A stretch of 64,000 bases of DNA. Origin: Nodosilinea sp. P-1105. Lineage in GTDB: Bacteria > Cyanobacteriota > Cyanobacteriia > Phormidesmidales > Phormidesmidaceae. Under the pieces are notes generated by a model. That model was not told the DNA's origin. It searched no databases and worked only from the letters and a program-made list of their open reading frames with translations. This document shows positions 41,304-50,356 of this stretch, one piece after another. Both the position numbers and the translations under genes were made by a program. Every line of letters begins with the position of its first letter. Position 1 is the first letter of the stretch. Location of the stretch: contig NZ_SMDQ01000004.1 in the NCBI RefSeq assembly GCF_012911975.1, positions 99,956 to 163,955 of the forward strand, given 5' to 3'.

Positions 41304-43544
41304 CTAGCGTAGCCGCAGCCCGTGGCGCACCAGAAAATCGGGGTCGGCGATGTGTTCTTGCAGCAGGCGGTGGATGAACACATAGCTGCCCCCCACCCGC
41401 TGCACCAGCAGCCGCTCGGTGGCAAAGTCGAGGAATGCTGCCAAGTTACGTGGCGCAACGCCATTTAGCCACAACACCGTTCGCAGGGCCACGTGCTGCG
41501 CTAGGGCCATCCCGCCGCCTAGGAATAAACATATTAACATCATCATGAATGTACTAAGAAGTATGATCCTTAAGATATTCACGGGGAAATAGATATCCAG
41601 AAAAGACAGAAGAATTGCGAAAAGTACAGTTAGAATGCATGTCGTCAACAAGAAAACTATCAAACCAAAAAGCAAAGTCGCTGTTTTCCAAACTCTATAG
41701 TTGGAGGGGCTGATGTAATTGGGGGAATTAATGCTTTTGCGCACAAAAATGTCGATTTTGCTGGATGAATGGGAAGTTTGAGAAAAGATTAAGATCAAGA
41801 AAGTGCTTTGCAGGAATGAAGAAATTAAAACTTCAGATAGACTCAGGCCAAACTGAATACCTGGATAAAGAATGAAGAACATGCATGGAAAGGAAATTAA
41901 TGACCAACGAGCAGCGTCGCGAATTCTTTCAATTGATATAAGCTGAAGTCTTTCTATCAAGAAAATCTCTTTCCCCTCTAGAAACAGTCCCGCCAAGCCA
42001 ATTAAAATTCCCGAAACAGTACCTGCCAAAAAACCTGCCAAAAATGCTTTAGCCTGAAAATAAGCTAAACCACTGAAAGCACCTATTACTGCACCAAATA
42101 AAAAGCTCAAAAGAAGAGTGTAAAAAACCCTTTCTTGGATTGATGAAAGCCATATTTTTGGTTGTATTTCGTCAATATTGAATACTGTTTCTGAGTCCAA
42201 TTTCACGGCCAATTGGTACAGCCACTTGATCGTGTTTTTCTTGGTGAATTTGTACGTTTCAGGTCGTTGTTGGAACATGCGATCAGTGTAGGTGTCGAAC
42301 AGGGCCATCCGCTGCCCCTGCTGGCCTAGGGCGGCAATATCCGTCGCCGTTTTGCCCCGGTAGGCCATGGAGATGATTTCCAAAAACAGGGGTGTTTTCA
42401 CCAATTGGCGCAGTGAGTCTGGATCTGGGGCTTGCAGGTCGGCATTGGCAGCCAAGGCAGCGCGCACCCCTGCCAGGGGCTCCCCAGCTTTTAATAGGTA
42501 TTGCTCAATCTGGGCCTCGCTCAGCAGGCGCAGATATATTGTGCCGTGGAACTTAGGGGTGGTCTCCAGCGCCTCAAAGTCGTTTACCCGGCAGCACACC
42601 ACCAGGGGCGTGCGCCCGTGATCCTGGTAAAACTGCTGAATCGCCTCCAGGCAGCCCAGGCGGTGGCGTTCTTCCACCTCATCCAGACCATCTAGCAGCA
42701 GCACAAGTTGCTGTTGCGTCAGCCAATCAGCCCACTGGTCTCTGGGTAACTGGTACCACCTATGCAACTCCTTGACCAACCACTGGCCAAAGAGGTCGTC
42801 ATTCTTGGATTTGGATTTAGCCCTAAACGTATTCCACGATGACAACTTCAGTACTACCGGAATTCGTGCATCAGGATCATTAGGGTCTGTTCGGTCAATC
42901 AGGTCGCTGGCGAGTTCTAACAGCAGGGTGGTTTTGCCGCCCCCCGGTTCCCCCAGCACCAGCAGGGTGCCCCCCGGCGGTAGCTTGTCCACCTGGTCAA
43001 GCAATCGGGTGCCCTGGGGCAGGGGCACCGGCTCCTGATCCGGCAGGGCCACCTCCACATGGGGGCGAATGCGGTGGGGCTGGCTCTCCATCTCCAGGGT
43101 CAGCCGGGCGTGGCTGTAAAGCGAGCTAGGACGTTTAAGATAGTTGTCAATCCAGTCAAATTTGACCTTTCCCAGCAGGGCTTTGCGGTTTTGGATGTCC
43201 TCGCGGCTGAGTTCGGGCCGTTCGGGGAAGTGGGCCGTGCCAAACACCTGGTAGGTGTCGCGCCCGCTGGCAGCCTGCATGGCGGTGCTATTGGCCAGGG
43301 TCGAGTCGCTGATGCCTTGGCTTTGGCTGGCAGTGGATGTCTGCTGAGAATGCAGCCACTGGCAACCGACGGAGGCCATTCCTAGCACCAAAACGGCAAC
43401 CAGATGCCAGCGCCGCTCTGGGGCCAGCAGCATGGCGGGGTTGGGGCTGGGGTCGGTGGTGAGAAAATTGACGGCAATGGTCAGGGCGATCGCGATCGCC
43501 GCCGCCGCCAAGGCCAAAGCTATTCTCCGCAGCCATCTGCCCAT
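41304..43544 (-). CDS. Membrane-anchored NACHT-type STAND NTPase
   Basis: A 746-residue protein. Two N-terminal membrane helices (about 8-28 and 47-63) precede a linker and a NACHT NTPase: Walker A VLGEPGGGKTT (196-206), Walker B LLLDGLDEVEE (282-292), VVCCRVNDFE sensor region, and FLEIISMAYRG further on. Residues about 470-690 hold many membrane helices, and the end is soluble (LAAFLDFATERLLVQRVGGS). STAND NTPases are molecular switches, several of which sense phage in bacteria. DNA for the membrane part (about 41520-42260) is clearly AT-richer than the flanks, suggesting a separate origin. A small partner gene lies 83 bases upstream on the same strand. Confidence 0.88.
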   Translation of the reverse strand: MGRWLRRIALALAAAAIAIALTIAVNFLTTDPSPNPAMLLAPERRWHLVAVLVLGMASVGCQWLHSQQTSTASQSQGISDSTLANSTAMQAASGRDTYQVFGTAHFPERPELSREDIQNRKALLGKVKFDWIDNYLKRPSSLYSHARLTLEMESQPHRIRPHVEVALPDQEPVPLPQGTRLLDQVDKLPPGGTLLVLGEPGGGKTTLLLELASDLIDRTDPNDPDARIPVVLKLSSWNTFRAKSKSKNDDLFGQWLVKELHRWYQLPRDQWADWLTQQQLVLLLDGLDEVEERHRLGCLEAIQQFYQDHGRTPLVVCCRVNDFEALETTPKFHGTIYLRLLSEAQIEQYLLKAGEPLAGVRAALAANADLQAPDPDSLRQLVKTPLFLEIISMAYRGKTATDIAALGQQGQRMALFDTYTDRMFQQRPETYKFTKKNTIKWLYQLAVKLDSETVFNIDEIQPKIWLSSIQERVFYTLLLSFLFGAVIGAFSGLAYFQAKAFLAGFLAGTVSGILIGLAGLFLEGKEIFLIERLQLISIERIRDAARWSLISFPCMFFILYPGIQFGLSLSEVLISSFLQSTFLILIFSQTSHSSSKIDIFVRKSINSPNYISPSNYRVWKTATLLFGLIVFLLTTCILTVLFAILLSFLDIYFPVNILRIILLSTFMMMLICLFLGGGMALAQHVALRTVLWLNGVAPRNLAAFLDFATERLLVQRVGGSYVFIHRLLQEHIADPDFLVRHGLRLR

Positions 43545-43627
43545 GCTGGATTATTCTCTCGATGCTGCCACCCAGTTTACCTACAGTAGCGGCGGCGGGC
43601 ATTCCATAACGGTGGTTTGTCCTCACC

Positions 43628-44068
43628 CTACAGTCCCGCGATCGTCGCCGCCGTTCCCAACCACCCCGCCAGGGGACGCAACAGGGGCACAATGGTTTGC
43701 CACAGGGTTTTGCCCGCCTCGGCACTGTCGCTGGCGGTTTGCAGGGTGTCGCCCATGCGCTTCAGGTTTTTGGCGATCAGGTCCTTGTCGGGTTCGGCTT
43801 CTTGGGTTTCTTGCTGGGCCGCACTGAGGTAGGCCAGGGCCTTGGTTTTATCAGCCTCGGGCAAAGGAGCCTGGGCAATGGCCTCGATGACCTGTGCCAG
43901 CAGAGCCGCCACCTGGTCGGCGGACAGCCCATCGGTGTGGACAGTGCCCTGGTTATCAGCCTGGGTTTGGCGCAGGTCGTTGCCTGCCTGGCCCATCTGC
44001 ACCTGGGCATTGGTGAGGTTGACCCCGCTGATGGACTGGGACTGGTCGGGCTTGCGTTTGAACAGCAT
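43628..44068 (-). CDS. Small partner protein of the NACHT NTPase, unknown
   Basis: A 146-residue protein. The N-terminus (about 10-35) reads SISGVNLTNAQVQMGQAGND, a short beta-repeat of the type found at the ends of cyanobacterial STAND-associated proteins; an acidic helical middle (LSADQVAALLAQVIEAIAQA ... EAEPDKDLIAKNLKRM) follows; the C-terminus is hydrophobic (TIVPLLRPLAGWLGTAATIAGL), perhaps membrane-inserting. It reads leftwards into the NACHT gene with an 83-base gap, so the two probably form an operon. I do not recognise the family; a sensor or effector role is inference. Confidence 0.75.
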   Translation of the reverse strand: MLFKRKPDQSQSISGVNLTNAQVQMGQAGNDLRQTQADNQGTVHTDGLSADQVAALLAQVIEAIAQAPLPEADKTKALAYLSAAQQETQEAEPDKDLIAKNLKRMGDTLQTASDSAEAGKTLWQTIVPLLRPLAGWLGTAATIAGL

Positions 44069-44418
44069 GGCGTGGCCTCAGCTCGATTGGGTTTGTATCA
44101 ATTCTGCTCGATTTTCCTTGGGCCGTAGATTCTGAACTTTGTTACATTTTTGACTTGATTCTCAGTGACTCATAGGGTACAGTCTTGCGTTAGAGCTGTG
44201 AGCGTGCAGCTTGTTGTCCCAAAAATTTGGCCGGACGCCACTGGCAGGTGTTGCAGCACCCACCAGCGGCTAACCCCCAAGACAGAACAGGGCTGTCTCG
44301 GAGGTTAAGCTATTTTAGCCGCCCCGAACTGCACGACGTCTAGGAGCGGCGAATTTTTTGGGATTCCTACCCATCCTTTCATCGGAGGAATCCCGATTAT
44401 GTTGTGATTTAACCATCC
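44069..44418. other. Upstream region of the NACHT operon
   Basis: About 350 bases without coding potential. Several imperfect inverted repeats are visible, such as GGGATTCCTACC / GGAGGAATCCCGA (about 44360-44396). The promoter of the partner-NACHT operon should be at the left end, but no clear -10/-35 pair was found. Confidence 0.35.
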
Positions 44419-44496
44419 AGATCCCAGGGTTCTTGAAAAACCCTGGGATCTAAGTTCCCGCAAAGACCTCCGAGTTTTTCAAGAACTCGGAGGTCT
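44419..44496. repeat. Pair of 33-nt hairpins with exactly complementary loops
   Basis: Hairpin 1: AGATCCCAGGG (44419-44429), loop TTCTTGAAAAA, CCCTGGGATCT (44441-44451). Hairpin 2: AGACCTCCGAG (44464-44474), loop TTTTTCAAGAA, CTCGGAGGTCT (44486-44496). Both 11-bp stems are perfect. The loops are perfect reverse complements, so on one strand they could form an 11-bp loop-loop contact. The same relation means they are two copies of one family in opposite orientation, with a conserved loop and changed but still paired stems. Confidence 0.92.
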
Positions 44497-44500
44497 GAAT

Positions 44501-44658
44501 CCGCTGCCGCTAGCCCTGGGGACCTACTAGAGGCCTTTCAAGTGCTGCGCTCCCCAGAGGCTGAGCCAACCATGGAATTACCGGGGGCCGATTTTGAGCT
44601 GCTGCGTCAAATTGAAGCGGCCCTGCTAAAGGCGGGGATTTCCCGCCCCCGGCGGTAA
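44501..44658 (+). pseudogene. Duplicated 3' fragment of the DUF4336 gene
   Basis: The frame DLLEAFQVLRSPEAEP ... GADFELLRQIEAALLKAG ends at a TAA (44656-44658) and is nearly identical to the last 50 codons of the DUF4336 gene at 36647-37840. It lacks the whole upstream part of the gene and any start signal. It is followed, as in the full copy, by a Uma2 gene, here also truncated. It marks the right-hand member of a segmental duplication. Confidence 0.9.
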
Positions 44659-44720
44659 TCTGAAAACTAAAACCATTCCGCTACACTAAAAACAGCCCGT
44701 TGGCCTTTGCCTAAACGACT

Positions 44721-45035
44721 ATGGTGCCGCCTTTAGCCCCAAACCCACCGCCGATCGCCCCTGGGGAAAACCGGGTAGCCCTACATGGCATGGACTGGGT
44801 GGCGTACTGCCAAATGCGATCGCTGCTGAACGAACGTACCCGCGCCCGCCTTACCTACGATCGCGGCACCCTCGAAATTACCACGCCCTCTGAAGCCCAC
44901 GAGTTCTATGCCCGCCTGATCGAGCGTTTCATTATCATCTTGGTCGTTGAACTGGGGATGCGGGTTAAAACCCTGGGCTCCACCCCCCTCGATCGCGAAG
45001 ACCTTGACCGAGGGGCTGAGCCCGACAACGGCTGA
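44721..45035 (+). pseudogene. Truncated Uma2 copy
   Basis: The first 104 codons match the Uma2 gene at 38132 with nine differences, and the upstream 45 bases are also almost identical. The copy stops at a TGA after EPDNG, before the DLVVEV catalytic segment, so it cannot encode a working nuclease. After the stop the sequence is unrelated. The frame and start are intact, so a short peptide could still be made. Confidence 0.9.
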
Positions 45036-45221
45036 AGCCGTCAGCCAAAACATGAGTTCTATAGCGAATCAGGGGGGCCAGGGCAGCTAAATTTCAAGTA
45101 CAGTCGCTTGGGGGGGGAATCCCCCTAAAAAACCCATAAATGTCTTCTTTGAGTGCTTTTAGGAAATATCTCTGCTGTAGGCTCATAATGACTTGGCATG
45201 TGCCTCTTAACAGCAGCCTGG

Positions 45222-46109
45222 ATGAAAGATAACCCTCAAAACCAGATGAAACTATCGCAGCTACGAATTTTGGTAGCTGTGGCTGACCAAGACACCTTTA
45301 GTGAAGCAGCCCTGCATTTAGAGATGTCTCAGTCGGCAGTGAGCCATAGTATTTCGGCCCTAGAGGAGCATTTGGGCGTAGTGCTATTTTGGCGGGGACG
45401 CCATGGGGCCAAGTTAACGCCAGTGGGGGAGCGGATTGTCGATCACGCCCGCATGATGTTGCAGCATGCAGAGGCGATCGCCCAGGAGGCGGACCTGACT
45501 CGGGGGCTGAAGGGGGGCCAGGTGCGAGTGGCCTCATTTCGCAGTATTGCGATTCATTTGCTGCCAGATGCGATCGCTCAATTTTCCCAGCGCTATCCAG
45601 AAATTGTGGTTAACCTCAGTGAGCACGATAATTATCGTCAGGTCGAAAAGGCGCTACGGGAGGGTCGAGCAGACATTGGCTTCACCATTTTGCCCACTGA
45701 CAATGACCTGCAAACCTGGCAGATTTTAGACAATGAATATGTGGCTCTGTTTCCCCCCAGCTTTAAGCTACCGGGGCAGCAGCTAACTTGGGCCGATTTG
45801 GCTAACCACAGCATGATCATGCCCCCAGCCGATCGAATTATGATGCGAGATGTATACGACCACATCCAATCCTTGGGCCACAAGCTGAATGTGATTTCCG
45901 AGGTAGAAACCGATACCACCATCGTGAACCTGGTGGCCCAAGGACTAGGGGCAACGGTCTTACCCCGCCTCGCCGCAGAGCCGATTCCGCCCCAGGTGCA
46001 GGTGTTTTCGCTGCCGGTCCCTCTAACACGGGTGATTGGGGTGGCCGTGTTAGCCGACGCCTTACATACCCCCGCCATTTATGCCTTTTTAGATGTGCTG
46101 AAGCCTTGA
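45222..46109 (+). CDS. LysR family transcriptional regulator
   Basis: About 295 residues. The N-terminal winged helix-turn-helix is SQLRILVAVADQDTFSEAAL and QSAVSHSISALEEHLGVVLF, followed by an effector-binding domain (about 95-295, GQVRVASFRSIAIHLLPDAI ... GLGATVLPRLAAEP). The ligand is unknown. The gene stands alone next to the truncated Uma2 and is not clearly divergent to a target gene, so its regulon is not evident. Starts at 45198, 45222 or 45246 are possible; the last gives the shortest canonical N-terminus MKLSQLRIL. Confidence 0.9.
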   Translation: MKDNPQNQMKLSQLRILVAVADQDTFSEAALHLEMSQSAVSHSISALEEHLGVVLFWRGRHGAKLTPVGERIVDHARMMLQHAEAIAQEADLTRGLKGGQVRVASFRSIAIHLLPDAIAQFSQRYPEIVVNLSEHDNYRQVEKALREGRADIGFTILPTDNDLQTWQILDNEYVALFPPSFKLPGQQLTWADLANHSMIMPPADRIMMRDVYDHIQSLGHKLNVISEVETDTTIVNLVAQGLGATVLPRLAAEPIPPQVQVFSLPVPLTRVIGVAVLADALHTPAIYAFLDVLKP

Positions 46110-46173
46110 GGCCAGGGTAATTGTTGGTGGGGTATGGCTTCCCGTAGGGAATGGGGGAGAGTTTTACATTCTG

Positions 46174-46195
46174 CTACGCACGGGCTCTGCCCTAC
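46174..46195. repeat. Dispersed ACGCACGGGCTCTGCCCTAC unit
   Basis: A 20-odd-base unit that recurs as CTGCGCACGGGCTTCGCCCTAC at 61831-61852, where it forms part of a coding frame. It lies in the 3' spacer between the LysR gene and the leftward hypothetical gene. Confidence 0.65.
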
Positions 46196-46243
46196 GTTCT
46201 GCTGCTTCCTGCCTGTCGCGATCTCCCAATGATCGCCGGATGC

Positions 46244-47488
46244 TCACAGAGAATCAAAGTCGGGGGGAGGGGTAACCACTGAAAAATAGCCAATTCTGCG
46301 CGCGTTCATCACCAAGGCAAGATTGACATGTTCGAAAAATTGCACCACCCAGGCTACCGTATGAATCCGGCTGGTTTCAAAATAGCGGTACAGGTAGCCT
46401 AGCTTTTTCTCCAAGTCGAACCGCACCATCGGACAGGCCAGCAAGAGGTTCAACAGCACCTTGGTGATGGCCATGGCCCCTGATTTATCGATGTACTGCT
46501 GAAACCGCAGCACATTGGAGGTATTAAAATCTGGCAGAAAAACCGCATCAAGCAGGCGGGTAAATAGGTTGATCACCGTGCTAACCGCCATCACAGCTTG
46601 TTCGTCGATAGTGCCCACGGCCCGAAACAAGTCCCGGTGCAGCTTGTCTCTGGTTTGCTGGGGCAGAGGATCAATCAGTGCCCTGAGAAATGTCTGAAGC
46701 AAGGGACGACAATGGCTGTATCGGGTCGATGGTTGAATTCGATCGTCTAGGGCTAAGGATTGGCGCCGTTGACGGGGATGGTACTCAATCAGCCCCTGCT
46801 CGAACTCGGCTTTGGGCAATCGGGTAGGGTTGACCAGGTTGGTAGCACCCTGTAACCGCAGGCGACGGTACTCCCCCACCGCTCGAAACATATCCTCTAA
46901 CTTGGTGGCCTGTTTGTACCCCAGACCACTCTGCCGGGGATCGTCATAGGCTCCTTGCTCCAGTTCTTCAATGTCTGGGGTGCGGGTCGTCGAGCAATAA
47001 AGGTAGAAATAGTCGGCCAGATAATCGGCCAAGATGTCGCGATCGCCCTGGGGTTGAGCCCGCCGCTGACCGTAGACCCCCAGCCGCATCTGCCGATGCA
47101 GACAGTCGCTGTAATCTCCCTGGCTAAACGCTTGCAACTGCCGACGCAGTAAGCGGGTTAATGGATCCTGAGCGGCCGGATCAGGTAAGGTGGTAAGCCG
47201 GGCAATTAGTTGCTCCAGGTAAGGCATCATTTCGCTATCTAGATGCCAGGGGTTACAAATGGTATAGAACGAGCGATTCAGGAAGCGTAGTCCCTCGTCC
47301 TGCTTAAACCCATCGGAGCGAATAATGTCGTCTAGGCAGGCTATGACATCGGGTCGCCCTACTGCAATCCGCTGACACAGCAAGTCATAAAAGGCATCAA
47401 GGGCTTGCTGGGGAGGAACATGACGGGCCAACCCACCGATGTAGTCATAAACGGTGTCTTTGGACTGGTCGAGGTGTTTAATTGTCAT
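46244..47488 (-). CDS. Conserved hypothetical cyanobacterial protein
   Basis: A 414-residue, helix-rich soluble protein starting MTIKHLDQSKDTVYDYIGGL. Visible conserved-looking blocks are GFKQDEGLRFLNRSFYTICN, DYFYLYCSTTRTPDIEELEQ and LLLACPMVRFDLEKKLGYLY. No catalytic motif, signal peptide or membrane helix is seen. Its size and position in front of the STAND-WD40 gene (same strand, 219 bases downstream of it) give no clear role. A longer start at 47524 exists but adds only MIQLYPTYRGLG. Confidence 0.75.
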   Translation of the reverse strand: MTIKHLDQSKDTVYDYIGGLARHVPPQQALDAFYDLLCQRIAVGRPDVIACLDDIIRSDGFKQDEGLRFLNRSFYTICNPWHLDSEMMPYLEQLIARLTTLPDPAAQDPLTRLLRRQLQAFSQGDYSDCLHRQMRLGVYGQRRAQPQGDRDILADYLADYFYLYCSTTRTPDIEELEQGAYDDPRQSGLGYKQATKLEDMFRAVGEYRRLRLQGATNLVNPTRLPKAEFEQGLIEYHPRQRRQSLALDDRIQPSTRYSHCRPLLQTFLRALIDPLPQQTRDKLHRDLFRAVGTIDEQAVMAVSTVINLFTRLLDAVFLPDFNTSNVLRFQQYIDKSGAMAITKVLLNLLLACPMVRFDLEKKLGYLYRYFETSRIHTVAWVVQFFEHVNLALVMNARRIGYFSVVTPPPDFDSL

Positions 47489-47707
47489 ACCCAACCCCCT
47501 ATAGGTGGGATAGAGCTGAATCAATACTCAGACGATCAAGCTTGAATGCAGTTCTATCGACTAGAATAGCAGACTCCATCGAAGTAGTACAAAATTATGT
47601 GCTGAGGGTGACTATATCTACTCATGAAGTCGCCTATCTTGCATGCCTTCTCTGATAGCGGCCCCGATTGCCGCATTAAACGGGGTGCTTTTACCCTGAC
47701 AAACGGC

Positions 47708-50356
47708 TTAAACGGCCGCGCCATAGTTGCGCCAGTAGGCTTGCTCAGGGGCTGTTAGGCCCTGGCATCCCCCAAGATTAATTGGCTCAGCAGGGTCGGC
47801 CCTGGGGGGATGGGCTGTCAGTTCCCAACAAATTTGCTGGGCGTTTACATCCCAAATTCTGGCCGTGTGGGGCTGGTTTGGTCGTTTGGTTCCCAGGGTG
47901 AGTAGCCACTGGCCATCATTACTGAGGGCGATGGCGTGAATTAAATCCCTGTCGTTGATCGCCGTACTTTGGTTGAGGGTAGCCATTGCCCTGATTTCGA
48001 TCGCCTCGGGATTTCGAGTGGCCAGGTAGTCCCCATTAGGGCTGAACTGCAATAGGGTAATCTGCTGCTGGCTGGGGAGGGGTTGGGTCGTACCATCTGC
48101 CCAGCGCAGTAGCCATTCACTGCCGACATAGGCAGCGGCTACGGGCTGGCTATATTGCCAGGTGAGGCCAAAGAAAATATAGCGCTCGGGCCGAATTTCC
48201 CAAGGTTCTGAGTCAGGGTCACACAGGTTCCATACTAAAATGCGATCGCCATAGCCACGGCTGACCAATTGATCGCTATAGGGCTCTGGGTTGGCCACCA
48301 CCTCTTGCACCCGACCGGCATGGCGGCGCAGCTCACGGGTTTGATCCGTCAGCTCAGACCACAGGACAATCCCGCCATCTTGTAGCCCCACCGCCACATA
48401 GTCATCCCGACAACAAGTGAGGCTAGTCACTGGGGCAGTTACCGTCATCACTGGGACCGGTTGACTCTGGACATCCCCCAGCCACCAGCGGTAGACCTGG
48501 TGCCCCACCACAATTGCCACCATGTCGGCTCCCCCAAAGGCCAACTTGGCCACCCTGGGGGCATGGTCTCCCCTGGGCAGTTGAGCAAATCGGTAAAGCT
48601 CAAAGCCATGGCCACGGCGCTGCCAGCAGAGTAGCCGCCCGTCTTGATCACCAATGGCCACGGTTTGTCCATCGGGGGCGATCGCCGCCGCCAAAGCCCC
48701 ATGGAGAGGCAGGGGTAACACGGTATGCTCAAGCTCGCAGTCGGTCAGGTTCATCCCCTGGGGGTTAGCCATTCCCAGATCGGCATGGCTAATGGTTAGC
48801 CCCTGTAAGTTAAGGTCAGCTAAGGGCACTTGCAGGGCCGCTGCCATGTTGAGCAACGTGCCGACAGTATAGGGGTGGCCCAGGTGGGGTTGAGCACGAG
48901 ACTTGGCCAGCATAGCGTTGAGCTTGTCTTTGCGGTATTGGATGGTCCAAGATTGACGATGGATCTCTGCTAGGTGGTCGGCCAAGGGGTAAAGCACATA
49001 CTGCCATTGTCGTCGCCGTCGCCAAAACGGGGCTTGGGGCAGGACCAAGGGGTGGTTCCCTAAAAGCTGAATGTCTTCGTTATGGAGGGCAATGGCTAGG
49101 CGCTTAGAGAGATAGTGCTGTGTCACATGGCACAACCACTCAATGTGAATGAAATAGGCTCCGGCCGCATCCACATCAATGAAGCCCCGGGTCCGCAAGG
49201 ACTGAATGACCGACCGCCACGATCTCGTCTCTGGACCTGGGGGGCCGGGGGCATGAGACTGCCGACTAATGACTACGTCAGGATAGAGTAGTAGCCACCC
49301 CATCAACTGACGTTCAGTCTCGGTAAGGTCCTTCCAAGCATCCATCCAGAGCTGATCATCGGCATCAGCCGTTGCCAGGGGATAGCGCAGAAACTCGGTT
49401 AGGCTGCGATCGCCCAAGGTCAAAATTTTGTGGGCGGCCGCCACCAATACCCCAGGGCTATAGCCACAGAACTGGGCCAGTTGGCTCAATTGCGATGGGG
49501 GATAATCCCTGAGTCCCCGCTGCTCTAACAAGGCGATCGCAGCCCGAGCTGCTATCCCCTGCAAGGGATAGTGGAATAGCATATCGTGGCTGGTGCGCAA
49601 GCATTGGGGGGGGACCCGACAGACTAACAGCACACAACTGCGCCAGCTGTGCCGGTCTAACAAAATGCGCAACCACTGCTCATAGCCCGTGGACTCCGGT
49701 TTAAAGCGCCCCCCTAGGGCCTCCGGTTGGTGGAGTACCTCTGTTTTTTCAATCACCAGTAGCAGTTTGCGGGTTTCCAGCAGGTGCATTAAACCAGCGG
49801 TGGCCGTGAGGCTGGTTGACGAATGGGCTATTCCCAGATAGTTGATTACCTGCTGGTATAGATCATCAAGGGTGGGCAGGGTGCTGGCATGGCACCAGAT
49901 CAGGGCTTCAAAGGTTTCCACCGTTTGCAATTGCTGACAAAGGCGACTGACTAGGTAGGTTTTACCAATCCGGGGGGGACCTGACAGACACAGCAGACGA
50001 CGGCCTTCCACATTGAACGCGTCGAGCAACCGTTGCAGGTCTGATTCACGACCGAATAGCGGATCCTGCTTAAGGGCAATTTCCCGTTCATACCAGTCCC
50101 GCACCACCTGTCCACAGGTGGCTTTTTTAACCCGGCGACCCAGGACAGCCTGAACCAGGCCAAACAGTTTAGAACCTGCATCTCGTAAAGAGTTGGCTGT
50201 ATACCCGTTCTGCGCTGCCATGTCTTTGTATTTGCAACGGGGGTTAAGCAAACAGGCGATCAACACGGCTCTCTGGGAATCGGTTAGTCCCGTCTGACCC
50301 TGATTGAGTAAATGTTGGCTAAATCGATTAATAATGTCTTCAATGTCTGGCTCCAT
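47708..50356 (-). CDS. STAND ATPase with WD40 propeller
   Basis: An 882-residue protein. The N-terminal 90 residues form a helical, helix-turn-helix-like domain resembling the vWA-MoxR-associated N-terminal module of cyanobacterial STAND proteins. An NB-ARC-type ATPase follows with Walker A LSGPPRIGKTYLV (124-136) and Walker B LLLVIEKTEV; then a winged-helix region, a short pentapeptide-like stretch (LADLNLQGLTISHADLGMAN, about 515-535), and WD40 repeats from about 560 to the end. In such proteins the propeller senses a ligand and the ATPase oligomerises to activate the N-terminal effector. It is the second STAND protein in the island. Confidence 0.88.
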   Translation of the reverse strand: MEPDIEDIINRFSQHLLNQGQTGLTDSQRAVLIACLLNPRCKYKDMAAQNGYTANSLRDAGSKLFGLVQAVLGRRVKKATCGQVVRDWYEREIALKQDPLFGRESDLQRLLDAFNVEGRRLLCLSGPPRIGKTYLVSRLCQQLQTVETFEALIWCHASTLPTLDDLYQQVINYLGIAHSSTSLTATAGLMHLLETRKLLLVIEKTEVLHQPEALGGRFKPESTGYEQWLRILLDRHSWRSCVLLVCRVPPQCLRTSHDMLFHYPLQGIAARAAIALLEQRGLRDYPPSQLSQLAQFCGYSPGVLVAAAHKILTLGDRSLTEFLRYPLATADADDQLWMDAWKDLTETERQLMGWLLLYPDVVISRQSHAPGPPGPETRSWRSVIQSLRTRGFIDVDAAGAYFIHIEWLCHVTQHYLSKRLAIALHNEDIQLLGNHPLVLPQAPFWRRRRQWQYVLYPLADHLAEIHRQSWTIQYRKDKLNAMLAKSRAQPHLGHPYTVGTLLNMAAALQVPLADLNLQGLTISHADLGMANPQGMNLTDCELEHTVLPLPLHGALAAAIAPDGQTVAIGDQDGRLLCWQRRGHGFELYRFAQLPRGDHAPRVAKLAFGGADMVAIVVGHQVYRWWLGDVQSQPVPVMTVTAPVTSLTCCRDDYVAVGLQDGGIVLWSELTDQTRELRRHAGRVQEVVANPEPYSDQLVSRGYGDRILVWNLCDPDSEPWEIRPERYIFFGLTWQYSQPVAAAYVGSEWLLRWADGTTQPLPSQQQITLLQFSPNGDYLATRNPEAIEIRAMATLNQSTAINDRDLIHAIALSNDGQWLLTLGTKRPNQPHTARIWDVNAQQICWELTAHPPRADPAEPINLGGCQGLTAPEQAYWRNYGAAV

